From NCBI GenBank assembly GCA_018340375.1, contig JAFFJZ010000004.1, forward strand, positions 29,610,001 through 29,674,000: a stretch of 64,000 nucleotides of DNA, in the 5' to 3' direction. A model generated the notes under the pieces. The model was not told the DNA's origin and did not search any database. It saw only the letters and a program-made list of their open reading frames with translations. The stretch is from Gonatopus flavifemur. Taxonomy: Eukaryota; Arthropoda; Insecta; Hymenoptera; Dryinidae. The translations under genes and the position numbers were made by a program. Position 1 is the first letter of the stretch; every line of letters begins with the position of its first letter. Positions 47,057 through 58,410 of this stretch are shown here, piece after piece.

Positions 47057-47932
47057 CTCTCTAAATCCAAATCAGTTGCCTCGGGAGGGGTTTGAGGAAG
47101 GTTTCCTACAGGGTCAGATTTACCATAGAGGCGGACTAGGCGCCGCCTAGGAGTCCCCACGGTTGGGGGGCCCCTACTCATCGATCAGGTCTTGCAGAAA
47201 TCAGAATTTCAATTTCTTAACTCTTATGAAAAAAAATAATCTTGCTCACATACTTACTGCGGAAACAGCTTTGAAAATCAAAGGAATCCAACACTTTCCA
47301 GTTAACAAAATGTATTTAAAAGTATTGGAATATAATACTTCTGAATACACTCAAAAAACGCTGTTTGACATGAAGTCAGTGATTCTTCCTGTAGCTATCA
47401 ACAACCCAAACCTGGCGTTCTCTCAATGTGAAGAACTCTAGATTTGTTTGAAAAACTATGAACATCTCTGAAATCCTCTTAAAAACTCTTCTGTGAAAAT
47501 CCGTGAAATGTTCAAAGATTTTCAGTGAAATTTTCCCATCAGGGTAACGTTCCCTAGGCGTATTATTTTTGCAATGAGTATTTGAATTGGCTTGATCAAT
47601 ATTATTTCTTTTATAAAGAAAAATAACACTTCTGATTAAAAAAATAGTATCAGCTCTAGTACTTATAGTGAAAATAGTATTGAGAAGAATTGAATTTCAA
47701 TACTTTTTTAATTTCATTCCATATCACTTAATTTCTACGGAATTGATTAAGAAAGTTACACTGTTTGAAATTCAAATTACTGAATCTCTCAATTCACCCG
47801 AATGTAAAGAGCTCTCGAGTAAGGGTTTTCAGTTGAACCAGCTAGTTTCGAAAATTAATTTCTATTTGTATCTCTTCAGAGGAACTCACAAATCGTATTC
47901 GTTCTCATAAAAATTTTCAATTCCCTTGAGGT

Positions 47933-48020
47933 GATACCAGCGCTTATCAACCGAGCACGTTGGTTAGAAAAGGACAGGCCTGTACGATAGAAAGAGAGGT
48001 TCGATACCATCGCTGGTATC
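47933..48020. repeat. tRNA-sized hairpin element A inside the hAT relic
   Basis: 88 bp. The ends GATACCAGCG and CGCTGGTATC pair perfectly. The interior has ACGTTGGTTAGAAAAGG (A-box-like) and GAGAGGTTCGATACC (B-box-like) at tRNA spacing. It is paralogous to 48192-48272. It could be a tRNA-derived SINE or a foldback; no evidence of expression. Confidence 0.6.
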
Positions 48021-48191
48021 TCCTTAAATAGTGTCAAATGGATAATTTTTTATAGGGTCGGTAAGCTTATGATCAGCATTCATTTTGAGAAAGTTACATA
48101 GTCTTTCTGTTTAAGAAATTACACATCATGCATCTAAATTGCTCGAATTTTATGAGGATGATTTGGAAGAAAACTTAACGATTAACGGGCT

Positions 48192-48272
48192 ACTAGCGTC
48201 GGTAACTCACGTCATCGGTTAGAAAGGAACAGAATCATATGATAGAAAGAGAGGTCCGTTACCGACGCTAGT
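48192..48272. repeat. tRNA-sized hairpin element B inside the hAT relic
   Basis: 81 bp with a perfect 15-bp closing stem ACTAGCGTCGGTAAC / GTTACCGACGCTAGT. The interior shares GGTTAGAAA-GGA-CAG and GATAGAAAGAGAGGT with element A. The stems of A and B differ in sequence, yet each remains complementary. Confidence 0.6.
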
Positions 48273-48869
48273 GTCCCGTTACACTCATATAATTTAGAGA
48301 ATTTATTGAAGAGTTTATAGCAATTGACGAAAATGTGAATGAACAAGGAACATTGAGCTATCAAGCTAGAATGTATAAGCTATTAGCAGAGAAAAGAATA
48401 AAAGAAATATTTCCAAATGTAGAAATTCTCTTGAAATTGTATTTAGTTCTAATGACTACAAACAGCACGAGTAAAAGATCTTTTTCGGAACTCAAATTAA
48501 TAAAAAATAGATTACGTTCATCAATGAATCAGGAGAGATTGGATAGTCTCACCGTGATGAGTATTAAAAATGACTTACTGAAAGCGCTAGATTATTCTGA
48601 TATTATACAAGAGTTTGCAGAGAAAAAAATCTCCTGAAATTCTATTAATTTTATGGATGTACATATTCAGAAATGGAATGGATTATCAAATAAAAATTGA
48701 TAACAAAATCTTATATTCAGTAACGTCAGTTTTGTGAAAAAGCCTTATTTTGATCATTAGTTTGATATTGTCCTTATTGTTGAAATTAAAATGAGTTATA
48801 TTCAGTGTAAGGAACGTAAGTTCATTATGATTTATAATGTCACGTCACATATGAAATAATAAAATAATA

Positions 48870-49124
48870 CACTGAGAAAAATGGATGGTTGCAGTAACCA
48901 ATTCGTTGGTTAAATATGGTCTAGCCAATTAATTGGTTATCACAACCAATTATGTGAGTGTCACAATCAATCCTGTTGGTTATGATGAACACGTCAAAAA
49001 ATGCATGGGAGCAACCAACGAAATTGGTTTTTACAACCACATAATGGGTCATGATAACCAATCAATTGGTTGGACCTTATTTAACCAACGAATTGGTTAT
49101 TGCAACCATACATTTTTCTCCGTG
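48870..49124. mobile_element. CAC-type MITE with AACCAATT words, TA flanks
   Basis: Begins CACTGAGAAAAATGGATGG and ends CCATACATTTTTCTCCGTG; the inverted ends match over about 50 bp. TA on both sides. The body is repeated AACCAATT/AATTGGTT. Inserted inside the hAT relic, after the dimerisation domain. Confidence 0.88.
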
Positions 49125-49377
49125 TAAATACAAATATTAATTCAAGTTCTGTATATATATATTCATATATTCACGTATACACGACTTGAACATTCTTATT
49201 TCAAAGAACCTCAATGTTTGGAAATCGGTCACCTTACATGCCCCCCCCCCCACGAAATTCCGCCTAGGGGCCCCACCATGAGTAAATGCGGCACTGGTTC
49301 CTATAAATTTCAATCAATTCGGTCTTCTCGGTCCAAAGATATTCCGAATACAGACAGACAGGCAGATAACCCCACGG

Positions 49378-49749
49378 TAGTACCGGGATTATCCGTATAT
49401 CCGGGAATTCGGATATTTGGTTGATTATCCTGATATGTGGATATGGTCCGGGTACCCGGATACTCGGATACATTATACGGATATTCGGATTCACGGATAT
49501 CCGGGTATCCGCATATATCCGGATATCTGAAATAAAAATAATGTATCCACTCAATAGAGAACAGATAGCAAATTCATTCATTTTTGCGATCGATAATGAA
49601 TCAATGAAGATGATGCAATTAAATCGGATTATCAGTTTATTCGAATATCCATGTAATTCGGATAAACGGATCATTCACTCGATTTTTTGGATATTCGAAT
49701 ATTCGGATATCCGGATGTTCAAGAATTACGGATAGAAATCCCACTCCTA
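49378..49749. mobile_element. hAT-type MITE with CGGATAT words, 8-bp duplication CCCCACGG
   Basis: Begins TAGTACCGGGATTATCC and ends GAAATCCCACTCCTA, with perfect flanking CCCCACGG (49370-49377 and 49750-49757). Both subterminal regions are filled with CGGATAT/ATATCCG. The core is AT-rich, without a transposase. Confidence 0.9.
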
Positions 49750-49798
49750 CCCCACGGATTATAAATCAATATTCAATGAAATGAAAAACTATCGAACT

Positions 49799-51155
49799 TC
49801 AGAGGCGTGCAAGGCCCAAATAGATTCCCGGGTTTTCGATTCCAGGAATCGGGACGGGTCGAGATTATTGAATTTCTTAGATTTTCGAGAACTCGATTTG
49901 ATACGTTTCCGAAATGTTTAAAGTATTCGAATTCATTCGAGTTTTCCAGTGGTTTTTGAGTATAGAATATAATGTGAATAATTTAATATTCAAGTACATT
50001 GAATCAGTTCACGCCCATTAGGTTCAAATAATCAATTCGATTTCATCGAATGTGAATACCCCATTCCATATATAAACGTATATATACGTTTTGACAACAT
50101 AGAAATATGAGACTAGAGGTAGGGAGGTACGCGGAATTTGTATGTGAAAAAGTATTTTCAACTGCTGGGGATATTGTGTCAGTAACTCACACACGATTAT
50201 TGAGAAAACATGTTGAAGAGTTGTGTTTTCTTCACTCAAATTAAAGAATTTACCTCTCAAAAATTGTTAATTGAATATTGAATATAATAATTTGAATTTA
50301 TAAAAGTGTATTTCAAAACTGTGACAGCCAAGTTTTGTTTCAAAATGCTAAATGGACTCATGAGTTTTTAAATATTCTTCATATATTTTAGGAGAACGGT
50401 TGTAGCTAGATATCTATACTTTAAAGTTAAATGATTGAATACGATGGCTTTCAATTTATTATTACTTGTTTTGGTTTTATAACTTTCCTTTTTCCAGATG
50501 TTTGATTTAATCACCCGATGAAATTCATCATTTTTTGAGTGATGTACAAAAATCGTAAATTGCTGGTATAAACGAATGATCATATGAATTAAGTCTGAAA
50601 TAAAATATTTCGATCATTGAATTGATAATTCTATTCCTAGAGAGTAAGATAAATTGGGTATTTGATTCAATGTGAGATATTTTAATAAAGTGCCACTGAT
50701 TTTAATATTTCGCATGCATACTTTTCTGCAATTTTACAAAAATCATTTAAAAATAATTGAACTCATTTTTTTGAAAATACATTCTAAGGGAAACGCTCCA
50801 GTAACCGGACATGTATCCACATCCAAACCTCATATATATATAATCGATTATTGAGTATTTATTTAAATTATGACCACTACTAAGATGATGAAGGAATTGT
50901 TACCTCTTTTTGAATGGTAGTCATCATTTGTATAAATTTTCGATATTCAATTTTATATATATATATTGTGCGAAAATAGGTACCATATATATATGTTCGG
51001 TTACATCAAGATTATTGAGTTATTAAGAATTGTAATCACTGCACCTTACACTTTTGGAACCACAAAAAACACATTGCATCGAATCCCGACTGAAACCGGG
51101 AATCCGAAATGCTCAGGTATCCCGACTCGATAAAAAGTGTTTCTTGCACACCCCT
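49799..51155. mobile_element. hAT-type non-autonomous element, GTGCAAG subtermini, duplication ATCGAACT
   Basis: Left end TCAGAGGCGTGCAAG, right end CTTGCACACCCCT, flanked by ATCGAACT (49791-49798 and 51156-51163). The subterminal words are GGAATC and TCCCGA. 1.36 kb; the interior is AT-rich with no recognisable transposase. The exact left boundary is uncertain by two or three bases. Confidence 0.72.
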
Positions 51156-51163
51156 ATCGAACT

Positions 51164-51764
51164 CCCAAACGGATTACTCAAATATTTTAGAAGATACGGT
51201 CAGAGAGTACGATAGCGGGTGCAGTAGGCATTCTGTGCTTGGTACACTACGTATATGGGTGGGTGCCTAAAAACAATATTCCATGGATAGACAAGTAACA
51301 TGGCTTCCTCGATTCGTTTGATCTGCTTGCCTGTTTGTTAATCTTTTTATTTGAGTTTGTTCATCTGTATATGTATGTATGCATTCGTTTATTTGTCCAA
51401 TTGTCAGTCAAAACACACCCAGCCACACACTGACGCATTCAAATATATTCCTAATTTTTCTTCGTACCTCCTTTACGTCTGATTTGAACCAACATTATAT
51501 GAGATCACTATCATATTATCTTTTTACGTCTATACATCTTGAATACACTCCAAATTTTGTACAGATCAATTCTTTATAATTTGAGGTAGGAGTGTTCACG
51601 AATAAGACCATTATTTGCGTTGACCTGATAACACATAAGCTACGTATGTAATCGATTCTATTCACAGAATCCTTCATGGTTTCATCCGTGGGGAGATTCA
51701 TAGTCTATGCATGAAACATTAATCCTGGAATTATTGACTTTAGTGGATTCATACACTAGCCATG
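51164..51764. other. No feature seen
   Basis: Unremarkable AT-rich sequence between two transposons; only ORFs of about 60 codons. Confidence 0.5.
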
Positions 51765-51766
51765 TA

Positions 51767-52682
51767 CTACTGTGGGCAAAAGATAGTAAAACTTTTTAAT
51801 TTAAATTTCGCGCGAAAACCCATTCGTCGGAATATTTTTTCTATAGGTTGGTATGACTGTCAGGGACATCTGTGCCAAATGTCACATCCAAATAATCATC
51901 AGTGTTTAGGATACGCTTGTCTCTCTGAAGTACAAAAAGTGCATTCGGCGATTTTTACAATGAGTGAAATTATTCAACAAAAAAGTTCCATTAAATTTTG
52001 TGTGCGGAATCAAATTTCTGGTGCCGAAACGTTCAGAATGTTGCAAAAGGCCTTCAATGATAATTGTTTGTCGCGAGCAAGTGTTTTTGATTGGTACAAA
52101 TAATTCAAAGAGGGTCGAGAACGCGTTGACGACGAACCACGTCCAGGACGGCCATCAACATCAATTGATGATCAACACGTCAATAAAATCAAGGAATTGG
52201 TGCTTGAGAATCGACGATTAATAGTCAGAGACCTTACTGGCATCGTTGGAAAATCGGAAGGATCAGTGAAAACCATTTTGAAAGATCATCTGAGCCTAAG
52301 AAAAGTGAAAGCACGATTGGTTCCAAAATCATTCATTGATTCTTCGTAAGTTTTCCGCCAAATTTTCAACCAATATCGTGCCGCAACCTCCCTATTCACC
52401 TGATTTAGCTCCGTGTGACTTCTGGCTATTCAGCAAACTCAAACGACCGCTCCGGGGAAACCGTTTTGAGTCAATTGAAGACATCAAACGTGAATCGCTA
52501 CGCGCATTGAAGGCTATTCCAGAAATTGACTTCAACAACTGTTTCGAGGGTTGGAAAAAACGTTGGCACAAGTGTATTGGGGCCAGGGGGGATTACTTTG
52601 AGGGGGACGAAATAGATTTGGGAGAATAAATTGAGAATTTTTAAATTATGAACAAAGTCTTACCATTTTTTGCCCACAGTAG
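51767..52682 (+). pseudogene. Internally deleted mariner transposon
   Basis: Inverted ends CTACTGTGGGCAAAA and TTTTGCCCACAGTAG with TA on both sides. The transposase reading starts at 51961 (MSEIIQQKSSIKFCV..), meets an in-frame stop after VFDWYK, continues as FKEGRERVDDEPRPGRPSTS and the second helix-turn-helix, and then breaks after VKARLVPKS. It resumes after a deletion as YSPDLAPCDFWLFSKL to the C-terminus. The element is 916 bp instead of the usual 1.3 kb. The first two catalytic aspartates fall in the deleted part; the third (SPDLAPCDFWLF) remains. Non-functional. Confidence 0.92.
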
Positions 52683-52818
52683 TATGTACAGTCCGCTGTT
52701 GGAATAGTGCCGGTGATGGGAGAGTAGGGGAGTATTTTTCTTGGAACTCAGATACCCTCACCATTGACGTACGCGTACGTTCTCAACATTTGTAACTCAC
52801 TCTCACAGCAGTGCCACG

Positions 52819-52927
52819 CAGAGTTGCCAGATCTACGGATTTTTCTCATAGATCCACGTATCAAAAGACACCATTAAATGGACCTGCCAATGAGAAAAAA
52901 CGAAAAATCCGTAGATTGGTAACGCTG
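52819..52927. mobile_element. Short MITE, CAGAGTTGCCAG ends
   Basis: CAGAGTTGCCAGATCTACGG is mirrored by CCGTAGATTGGTAACGCTG, about 109 bp in all. The end type matches 18297-18443 and 18685-18830. The flanking octamers GTGCCACG and GTACTACG agree at six of eight positions, compatible with a decayed duplication. Confidence 0.7.
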
Positions 52928-53226
52928 GTACTACGTACTTATGTATACAAAAGTATTCTGTTCTATTGTGTGCTATATAATATTTGCACAATCAGTTTCA
53001 ACTTCATGTTTGAAAAACAATTATTATATTTTTATATTAAAAAATATTATGAAACTTCAGGAAATCACATTCCTATGTGCATATCCGAAATTTGAGTTCA
53101 TTTGTATCATTTTTTGGTGATTCCTTTTTTATTCGATGCCAAGTGATCACATCAATTTTCTATTTCTTCATCTCAATTCATTTCTCGTGATGAAACACGA
53201 GTTGGGTCAATTGGTCATCAATTTTT

Positions 53227-53787
53227 TTAATGTTCTTGATCACATTTGCGGGTGGCACTATTGCGAGAGACGTTTTCAAATGCGATGCTAGACGACAGCA
53301 TGATAAGTGGCGGGGGCAGAGTTTCAGCACGAATACGGAGAAGCGGCACTATTCGCAGAGTGGACTGTAATCGATGCCATGTCATAGGCACATTTTTGTC
53401 AATCATGTACGGATTTTCGGCATTTCCGTTCATAAAAAGATACATGATCCATGTACGAAGTACCAATTTTGCTATTATTGACCTTGACCAGTTCATACAT
53501 GAACCATACATCTCATCTAATCTTACGTCCATATCTGCCATGAAATAAGATACATGGCGCAGGTATGGTCTATGCCTGTCCAAAATGGAGATTCCAGACG
53601 TAATTTGCATGAACTGGGAAGGATTTTTTTTATGAGCTCCTTTTTCACTATCCCACGATATAATTAAAATAGTGAATTGTTCAATATCTTCTTCGAAATA
53701 CTCTTCTGAAATTATCAAACATAAGCATGTAATATCGGAGAGCCATTCCATCTTTATATTAGCCTGAACATTTGTATGCTTACCCAA
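53227..53787 (-). CDS. Unrecognised 186-codon ORF
   Basis: The longest uninterrupted ORF in the window that is not a known exon. It starts MGKHTNVQANIKMEWLSDI and ends near RNSATRKCDQEH. There are no transmembrane segments or motifs that I recognise, and it has several Met, Cys and Ile clusters. A 100-codon ORF overlaps antisense (53246-53548), so the coding strand is uncertain. It may be a transposon-derived fragment, an exon, or chance in a less AT-rich patch. Confidence 0.25.
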   Translation of the reverse strand: MGKHTNVQANIKMEWLSDITCLCLIISEEYFEEDIEQFTILIISWDSEKGAHKKNPSQFMQITSGISILDRHRPYLRHVSYFMADMDVRLDEMYGSCMNWSRSIIAKLVLRTWIMYLFMNGNAENPYMIDKNVPMTWHRLQSTLRIVPLLRIRAETLPPPLIMLSSSIAFENVSRNSATRKCDQEH

Positions 53788-56041
53788 CTAATTTTCTACC
53801 CTCATATTCTCTTGTTCTGCCAATACTGAACGCGACGTACGTTCGTGATGAAAATTTTAGTAACATCTCCGAACGTGGAACAATATTATTTGCACAAACA
53901 AGTTTCCTGAAAAACATTAAAAACAGTAAATTATTAAACACTTTCGTGTGGTTCAGTTTTTAGGCATGGAACAGTCAATTTTTTTTATTACACGAAGAAG
54001 ATCATCGTGGGTTTTTGCACGAAGTGTACCGAGCGGATGGCCCACGGTAACGATTCCAGCGTTTATGGCACGAAGTTCATGACTGAACGTCAGAATTCCA
54101 TGCATCGTTTACAAGGCAACTTGCCACAGAATGAAAACAGAGACAAGTGTGTGAGCAGTGCAAAGAAATCATGCGCAAAACGCAAGAAATTTGATGCTAA
54201 TAACGCACGGGCTCGAGTTACAGGACAAATGCAAGGCGACTGTAGTCCAAAACCCACAATATGAAACATTCATCTCTTCGGTGGTTACATTTGAGCGAAG
54301 TTACATAACATCCGGATTATTATAATATGATGAAGGCATGCTTTCAAAAAATTCCTGGAAATATTCATTCCGAAAAATAATATTTCCCTTCTCAATTGAT
54401 TCAACTGAAACTTATAAAGAACTACCTCTGACGCATATTGTAAGTTTCATGGGAATTGGAAAAGCAGATGAGTTATGTGCGTTCGCAAAAATTCAAATTT
54501 TTTATCAAATTCGTCCTTCCCCATCCAATTGCTCTAAATCGATTAGGCGGAAACTGATATGGAACCACCATCCCGTCGATGTACGAATGTGGTATAAATG
54601 TCATTACAATTTAATGAGTAGAACGGGAGATATCCGTGTTTGCAACTCATCGACAGACCGACAGAGAAACACTTTAATCCAAGAAATTTTAAATTTCGGA
54701 ACAAAAAATGTTCAGTCTCTCGAAACGATCACAAAGCTTTTTCCCTCTGATAAGAGAGTAACTTTCGGTTCAAACCGAAAAAAAAGTTTGAACGCAAACC
54801 ACCAAATTTAAAACTAAAAACCTGGGTTTTTTTGTAAAATATTTGAGTTTCTGCAACCCGGTCTGATGAATGGATATATATTTTATTCTTGCGTTTAAAA
54901 CCGTTCAAAAGCTTTTTTAGCCATCTGAAAAACTCGTGAATGCCTTCACGCAAAAAAAATTACTTGGCATAGTTACTACAATTTGGAATGAAATTTGGAA
55001 CAGGGACAATTTTGGAGTATAATTTACTGCAATTTCTATCAAATCTCCTTCAATCAAGTTTGAATTATAACCAGAAAGTTACGACCTGCACGTAAATCTG
55101 TCGACATTGTATATTTTGGCCAGCTTTTGAGGTGAAATACTCCACTGTGGGTCACTAACGTCACGAGAAGATGAACATTGGATGTTTTTACATATAATGC
55201 CCGAGCATTCTTGTGTTGGAGTCTATGGAATATTGAAGCCACATAGTTAAGCTGTATCCATGAATTCGTTCGATTCACTCGGTGTCTAAATTTTGATTCA
55301 TTCAAATTTTGGAACAATATGCAGGCAAAGTTTTCCCCGTTTGTGCAAAATTTCCTCATTTTTCCCCCATTTTTCTCTTCAAACGTGGAAAATAATATGG
55401 AAATTTCACAAGTTTGAGGAAATGAACAGAGGAAGCTTTTTCAAGAAAATTTTTAGCTGTTTTATACGAAAACTTTCAATACACACATATTTGTTGAATG
55501 TCCATAGAAATAAAATTTGTATAATTGACTTGAAAAATAACGGGACAGGATTGATTCCGTACAGCAAAATTTTTTCAGAATATAAAGAATGGTTCAAAAC
55601 AATAACGTACATTCATATGTTTATTTAATTTTACCCTTTATAATGTTACCAAGTCGAGCGTTCTTATTCAGAGGTTCGCGCGCGAATACTCAAAACTTGG
55701 AGTTAGAATACAAGTGGGGGAAATACTCGAGCAAGTTATTGCGGTCTGTCTTATTGGAAAGTCAACCTGTATTTCCCTCCCAAATATCAAAACTTTATTT
55801 CTCAAGAAGATGGATAAAAAACCATGACATCAGACATAGATGTTTCCAAATCTTTCCCATGATGTCCCTGATCAAAAGTGCAGAATTCCATTTCAAACTG
55901 ATGAATATGACATAATGCTCGATCAATTTTCTCAAGAAACGAAGTTCTAATACGAGTGCAGAAAATATTTTTCATAGATTTTTTTGGATTTTTTCTATCC
56001 TTTCGAATCAGTTTGTGATTGAAGAATAGTATTTTACACAC
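53788..56041. other. No gene recognised; ORFs up to 157 codons
   Basis: Several ORFs (54007-54264, 54338-54811, 55293-55628, 55589-55915) without recognisable domains. The 54338-54811 reading runs through a phrase typical of non-coding LINE tails (..ATAAATGTCATTACAAT.. followed by GACAGACCGACAGAG), which argues against it being a gene. Confidence 0.4.
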
Positions 56042-56235
56042 CTAGGGCAGTAAAATAAGAAACGGCTAAGATCACATGTATTTGTCGGCCGAGGCGAAAC
56101 CGAGGTGTGGATAGTATTTTTCTCCCCGACGGAGCCAGAAAGTGGCAACTTCGTTTTGGCCAGTGGGCAGGAAGTTGCGACTTTCTGCCCGGAGAGAAGA
56201 AAACACGTTTTACTCATGAAAAATACCTGGAAAAC
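56042..56235. repeat. GC-richer block with GCCGAGGCGAAACCGAGG and inverted GGCAACTT words
   Basis: Contains AGAAAGTGGCAACTTCG and, inverted, GAAGTTGCGACTTTCTG about 30 bases later, after a GGCCGAGGCGAAACCGAGG run. Looks like a repetitive block, but there is no second copy in this window. Confidence 0.4.
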
Positions 56236-56406
56236 TTGGGTACTAACGTGCAATTAGCTCCTAATCTTGAAAAGTCCGTTTTTTGACATCCTTTCACTGA
56301 TTATGGCGCCGTCCAAGTGAGCTATTGAAATGTCTGGGAGGGGGAAAAAGAAATTCAGCCCAAAGAGCTAATTTTACTATGAAAGGGGTTTGCATACATT
56401 CACATA

Positions 56407-56654
56407 CACTGTAAAAAAATACTTCTAAAACTGCCAGAGAAAGTTTGGCAGTTTTTTACACAAACTTTTTTTAGATATTATCGTGAAAAAGTTTGTGAAT
56501 ATCCAAAAACTTTTGTGATTTTACGAAGATTTTCGAAGCTTCCCAAACTTTTGTTTGTCAATCCACAAAGAAAATGTGAAAATGATTTTTCTAAAACAAG
56601 GTTGTATATTCCCAAGCATTTTTGTTTGGAATTCGACAACTTTTTTTTACAGTG
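56407..56654. mobile_element. CAC-type MITE with CAAACTTTT words, TA flanks
   Basis: Begins CACTGTAAAAAAAT and ends TTTTTTTTACAGTG, TA on both sides. The body repeats CAAACTTTT/AAAAGTTTG. Confidence 0.85.
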
Positions 56655-56898
56655 TACAGTGACATTTTGAACCTTCAGAATTTTCAATTGTCTCCAAATG
56701 TGAGTGAATCAAGGTTTAAATACCAAGTAAATTGAAATTTATTGAATCGAAAAAATTCATGGATACAACCAAATAATGTAGCTTCAATATTCCATAGACT
56801 CAAACATAAGCATGCTCTCAAATTTTATGTAAAAACAATTGAATTTATGGGAATTCCAATTTTTATCTTCTCACTACTTCAGCGACCTCCGAATATTT

Positions 56899-57125
56899 AG
56901 AAAAATGACTGTCAATTTAGGGAAAACGAGGATCGCTGGAACATATCCATAGTGGGTCGGTCTATTAAAACTTCGTAGTCGATGTATTAACAATTAATAG
57001 CTTCACTCTGAAAAATACCAATGAAACTATCAACTGTTAATATTTTGACTACGAATTTTTGGTAGACTTACTACGAATATTTTTCAGCGATCCTCTTTTT
57101 CCCTAAATTGACAGTCATTTTTCTG
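56899..57125. mobile_element. Foldback MITE
   Basis: AATGACTGTCAATTTAGGGA..CGAGGATCGCTG is mirrored by CAGCGATCCTC..TCCCTAAATTGACAGTCATT, about 35-bp arms, with further inverted words (TAGTCGATG, CTACGAA) inside. Confidence 0.8.
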
Positions 57126-57173
57126 AACGTAGATAAATTCTTTCTAAATATTAATAGACCCGGTCTTTCCGTG

Positions 57174-57305
57174 TGGCTATATTTGGCTCACTCCAAACTT
57201 ATGGCTGCCCAAACCAGAAATTTGGTTGATGCTATCAGCTATCTGTTTGTCTGGATTAAATTTCTGATTCGGGCAGCCATGAGTTTGCGGTGAGCCAAAT
57301 ATAGG
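57174..57305. mobile_element. Short palindromic MITE
   Basis: GGCTATATTTGGCTCACTCC..ATGGCTGCCC is mirrored by GGGCAGCCAT..GGTGAGCCAAATATAGGC, with a second inner pair CAGAAATTTGG. About 130 bp. Confidence 0.78.
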
Positions 57306-57699
57306 CTTACTGTTGGTCAAAACAACTATACAATTTTTCCCGTGCAAATAACACATTTCATTCAGAAGCATCCCACACAGCACAGGCATGTTCCAAATGA
57401 ACTTCTGTTATGACAGTTCTGAAAGGATTCATAATAAATTCGTGAGAAGTCTTTTTGAAGCCCGGGGATTTATGAAGAACTCACTCTGACCTGTTATAGG
57501 GGGACCCTTGAAGAATCCTGTCTGAGAATGTCATGAACCTATGTGTAAAATAAACAATTCTTATTGTATGAACTTAGCTCACAGTTTCATGCAGTCATTA
57601 TACTATTGCAAATACATCTCATCCTCGTCTTATATTCAAACAAAAAATAGGTACAGAATTAATTCTTTACTCTGCTGTTGCAAGAAAACAGCCCATGTG

Positions 57700-58410
57700 G
57701 AAATTGCCGGAGTTGACAAATCGCCCAGTACTGGAAAGGTTGTATTTGCCAGACTTCGGCAAAAACAACTGTTCCTGTTCAGGCCCATTACTGTTTTTCA
57801 ACTGGCTGTACATGTTCGACGGAGTTGAGACGGTATTGGTTGGCGTGGACAGACAGTGTTGGGCCAGTAATGAATCAATACTAGCCGGAAAATACACGGG
57901 TCGTAGTGTAACGGAGCCGCGCCAGTACTGTGCCAGAGTTGGGATGATCATTCAATATATCCAATCGACAATGAAGGGCCAGGATCGGTAGAGCAATGGC
58001 TAACTACAAAATCGGTAGTCGAACTACGTTAAAATTATGTCCATGGAAATCCGGCTGTTATGGTAAACCAAAGCGGTGCCAGTGCTGCCTCAGAGTTGGG
58101 ATTACCATTACATAGATTTGATAGCCGACCATATGCCAGTATTGGTATGGCACTGATTGGCTACGAAATTTGTAATCAACTGAATCAGTATAGCCACTTC
58201 TTCGCCCACCTCATATGGTAAATGAATCAGGTCATTTTTGCTACCTAATGGCGCAGCTTTGGTGAACCACCAGATGCATGTTTATTCGGGGATTTCTTTT
58301 GACGAAAGTTGATAACCAATTCCAAAGCCAGTCAGTCCCCCATTAGTTCAGGCACATTGTTTTCGACCTAACATATCGTACTCCCTCCAACTCTGGCTCT
58401 GTTCTGGCGT
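57700..58410. repeat. CCAGTACTGG-type repeat block, copy 1
   Basis: Shares a long ordered series with 59188-59820: GTTGTATTTGCCA, TTCGGCAAAAACAACTG, TTTTTCAACTG, GCGTGGACAGAC, GCGCCAGTA..AGCCAGAG. Within it the phrase GCCAGT-CTG-CAGAGTTGGGAT recurs at about 150-bp spacing. ORFs here follow the repeat and are not genes. Confidence 0.72.

Larger units (their letters stand above)
47109..49296 (+). mobile_element. hAT transposon relic (ZMYM1-like) with terminal inverted repeats
   Basis: Begins CAGGGTCAGATTTACCATAG and ends with the inverted counterpart (..CATGAGTAAATGCGGCACTG). It is flanked by GTTTCCTA on the left and GTTCCTA on the right, an 8-bp duplication that has lost one base on one side. 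The ORF at 48335-48637 is a hAT C-terminal dimerisation domain: LYLVLMTTNSTSKRSFSELK, IKNRLRSSMNQERLDSLTVM, then IIQEFAEKK. An N-terminal-like fragment lies at 47163-47441. The rest of the transposase is broken or displaced by insertions: two tRNA-sized hairpins (47933, 48192) and a CAC-type MITE (48870). Dead. Confidence 0.85.

Noticed and set aside
54338..54811. 157-codon plus-strand ORF as a gene
   Set aside because: It passes through a phrase typical of non-coding LINE tails (GACAGACCGACAGAG) and has no recognisable domain.
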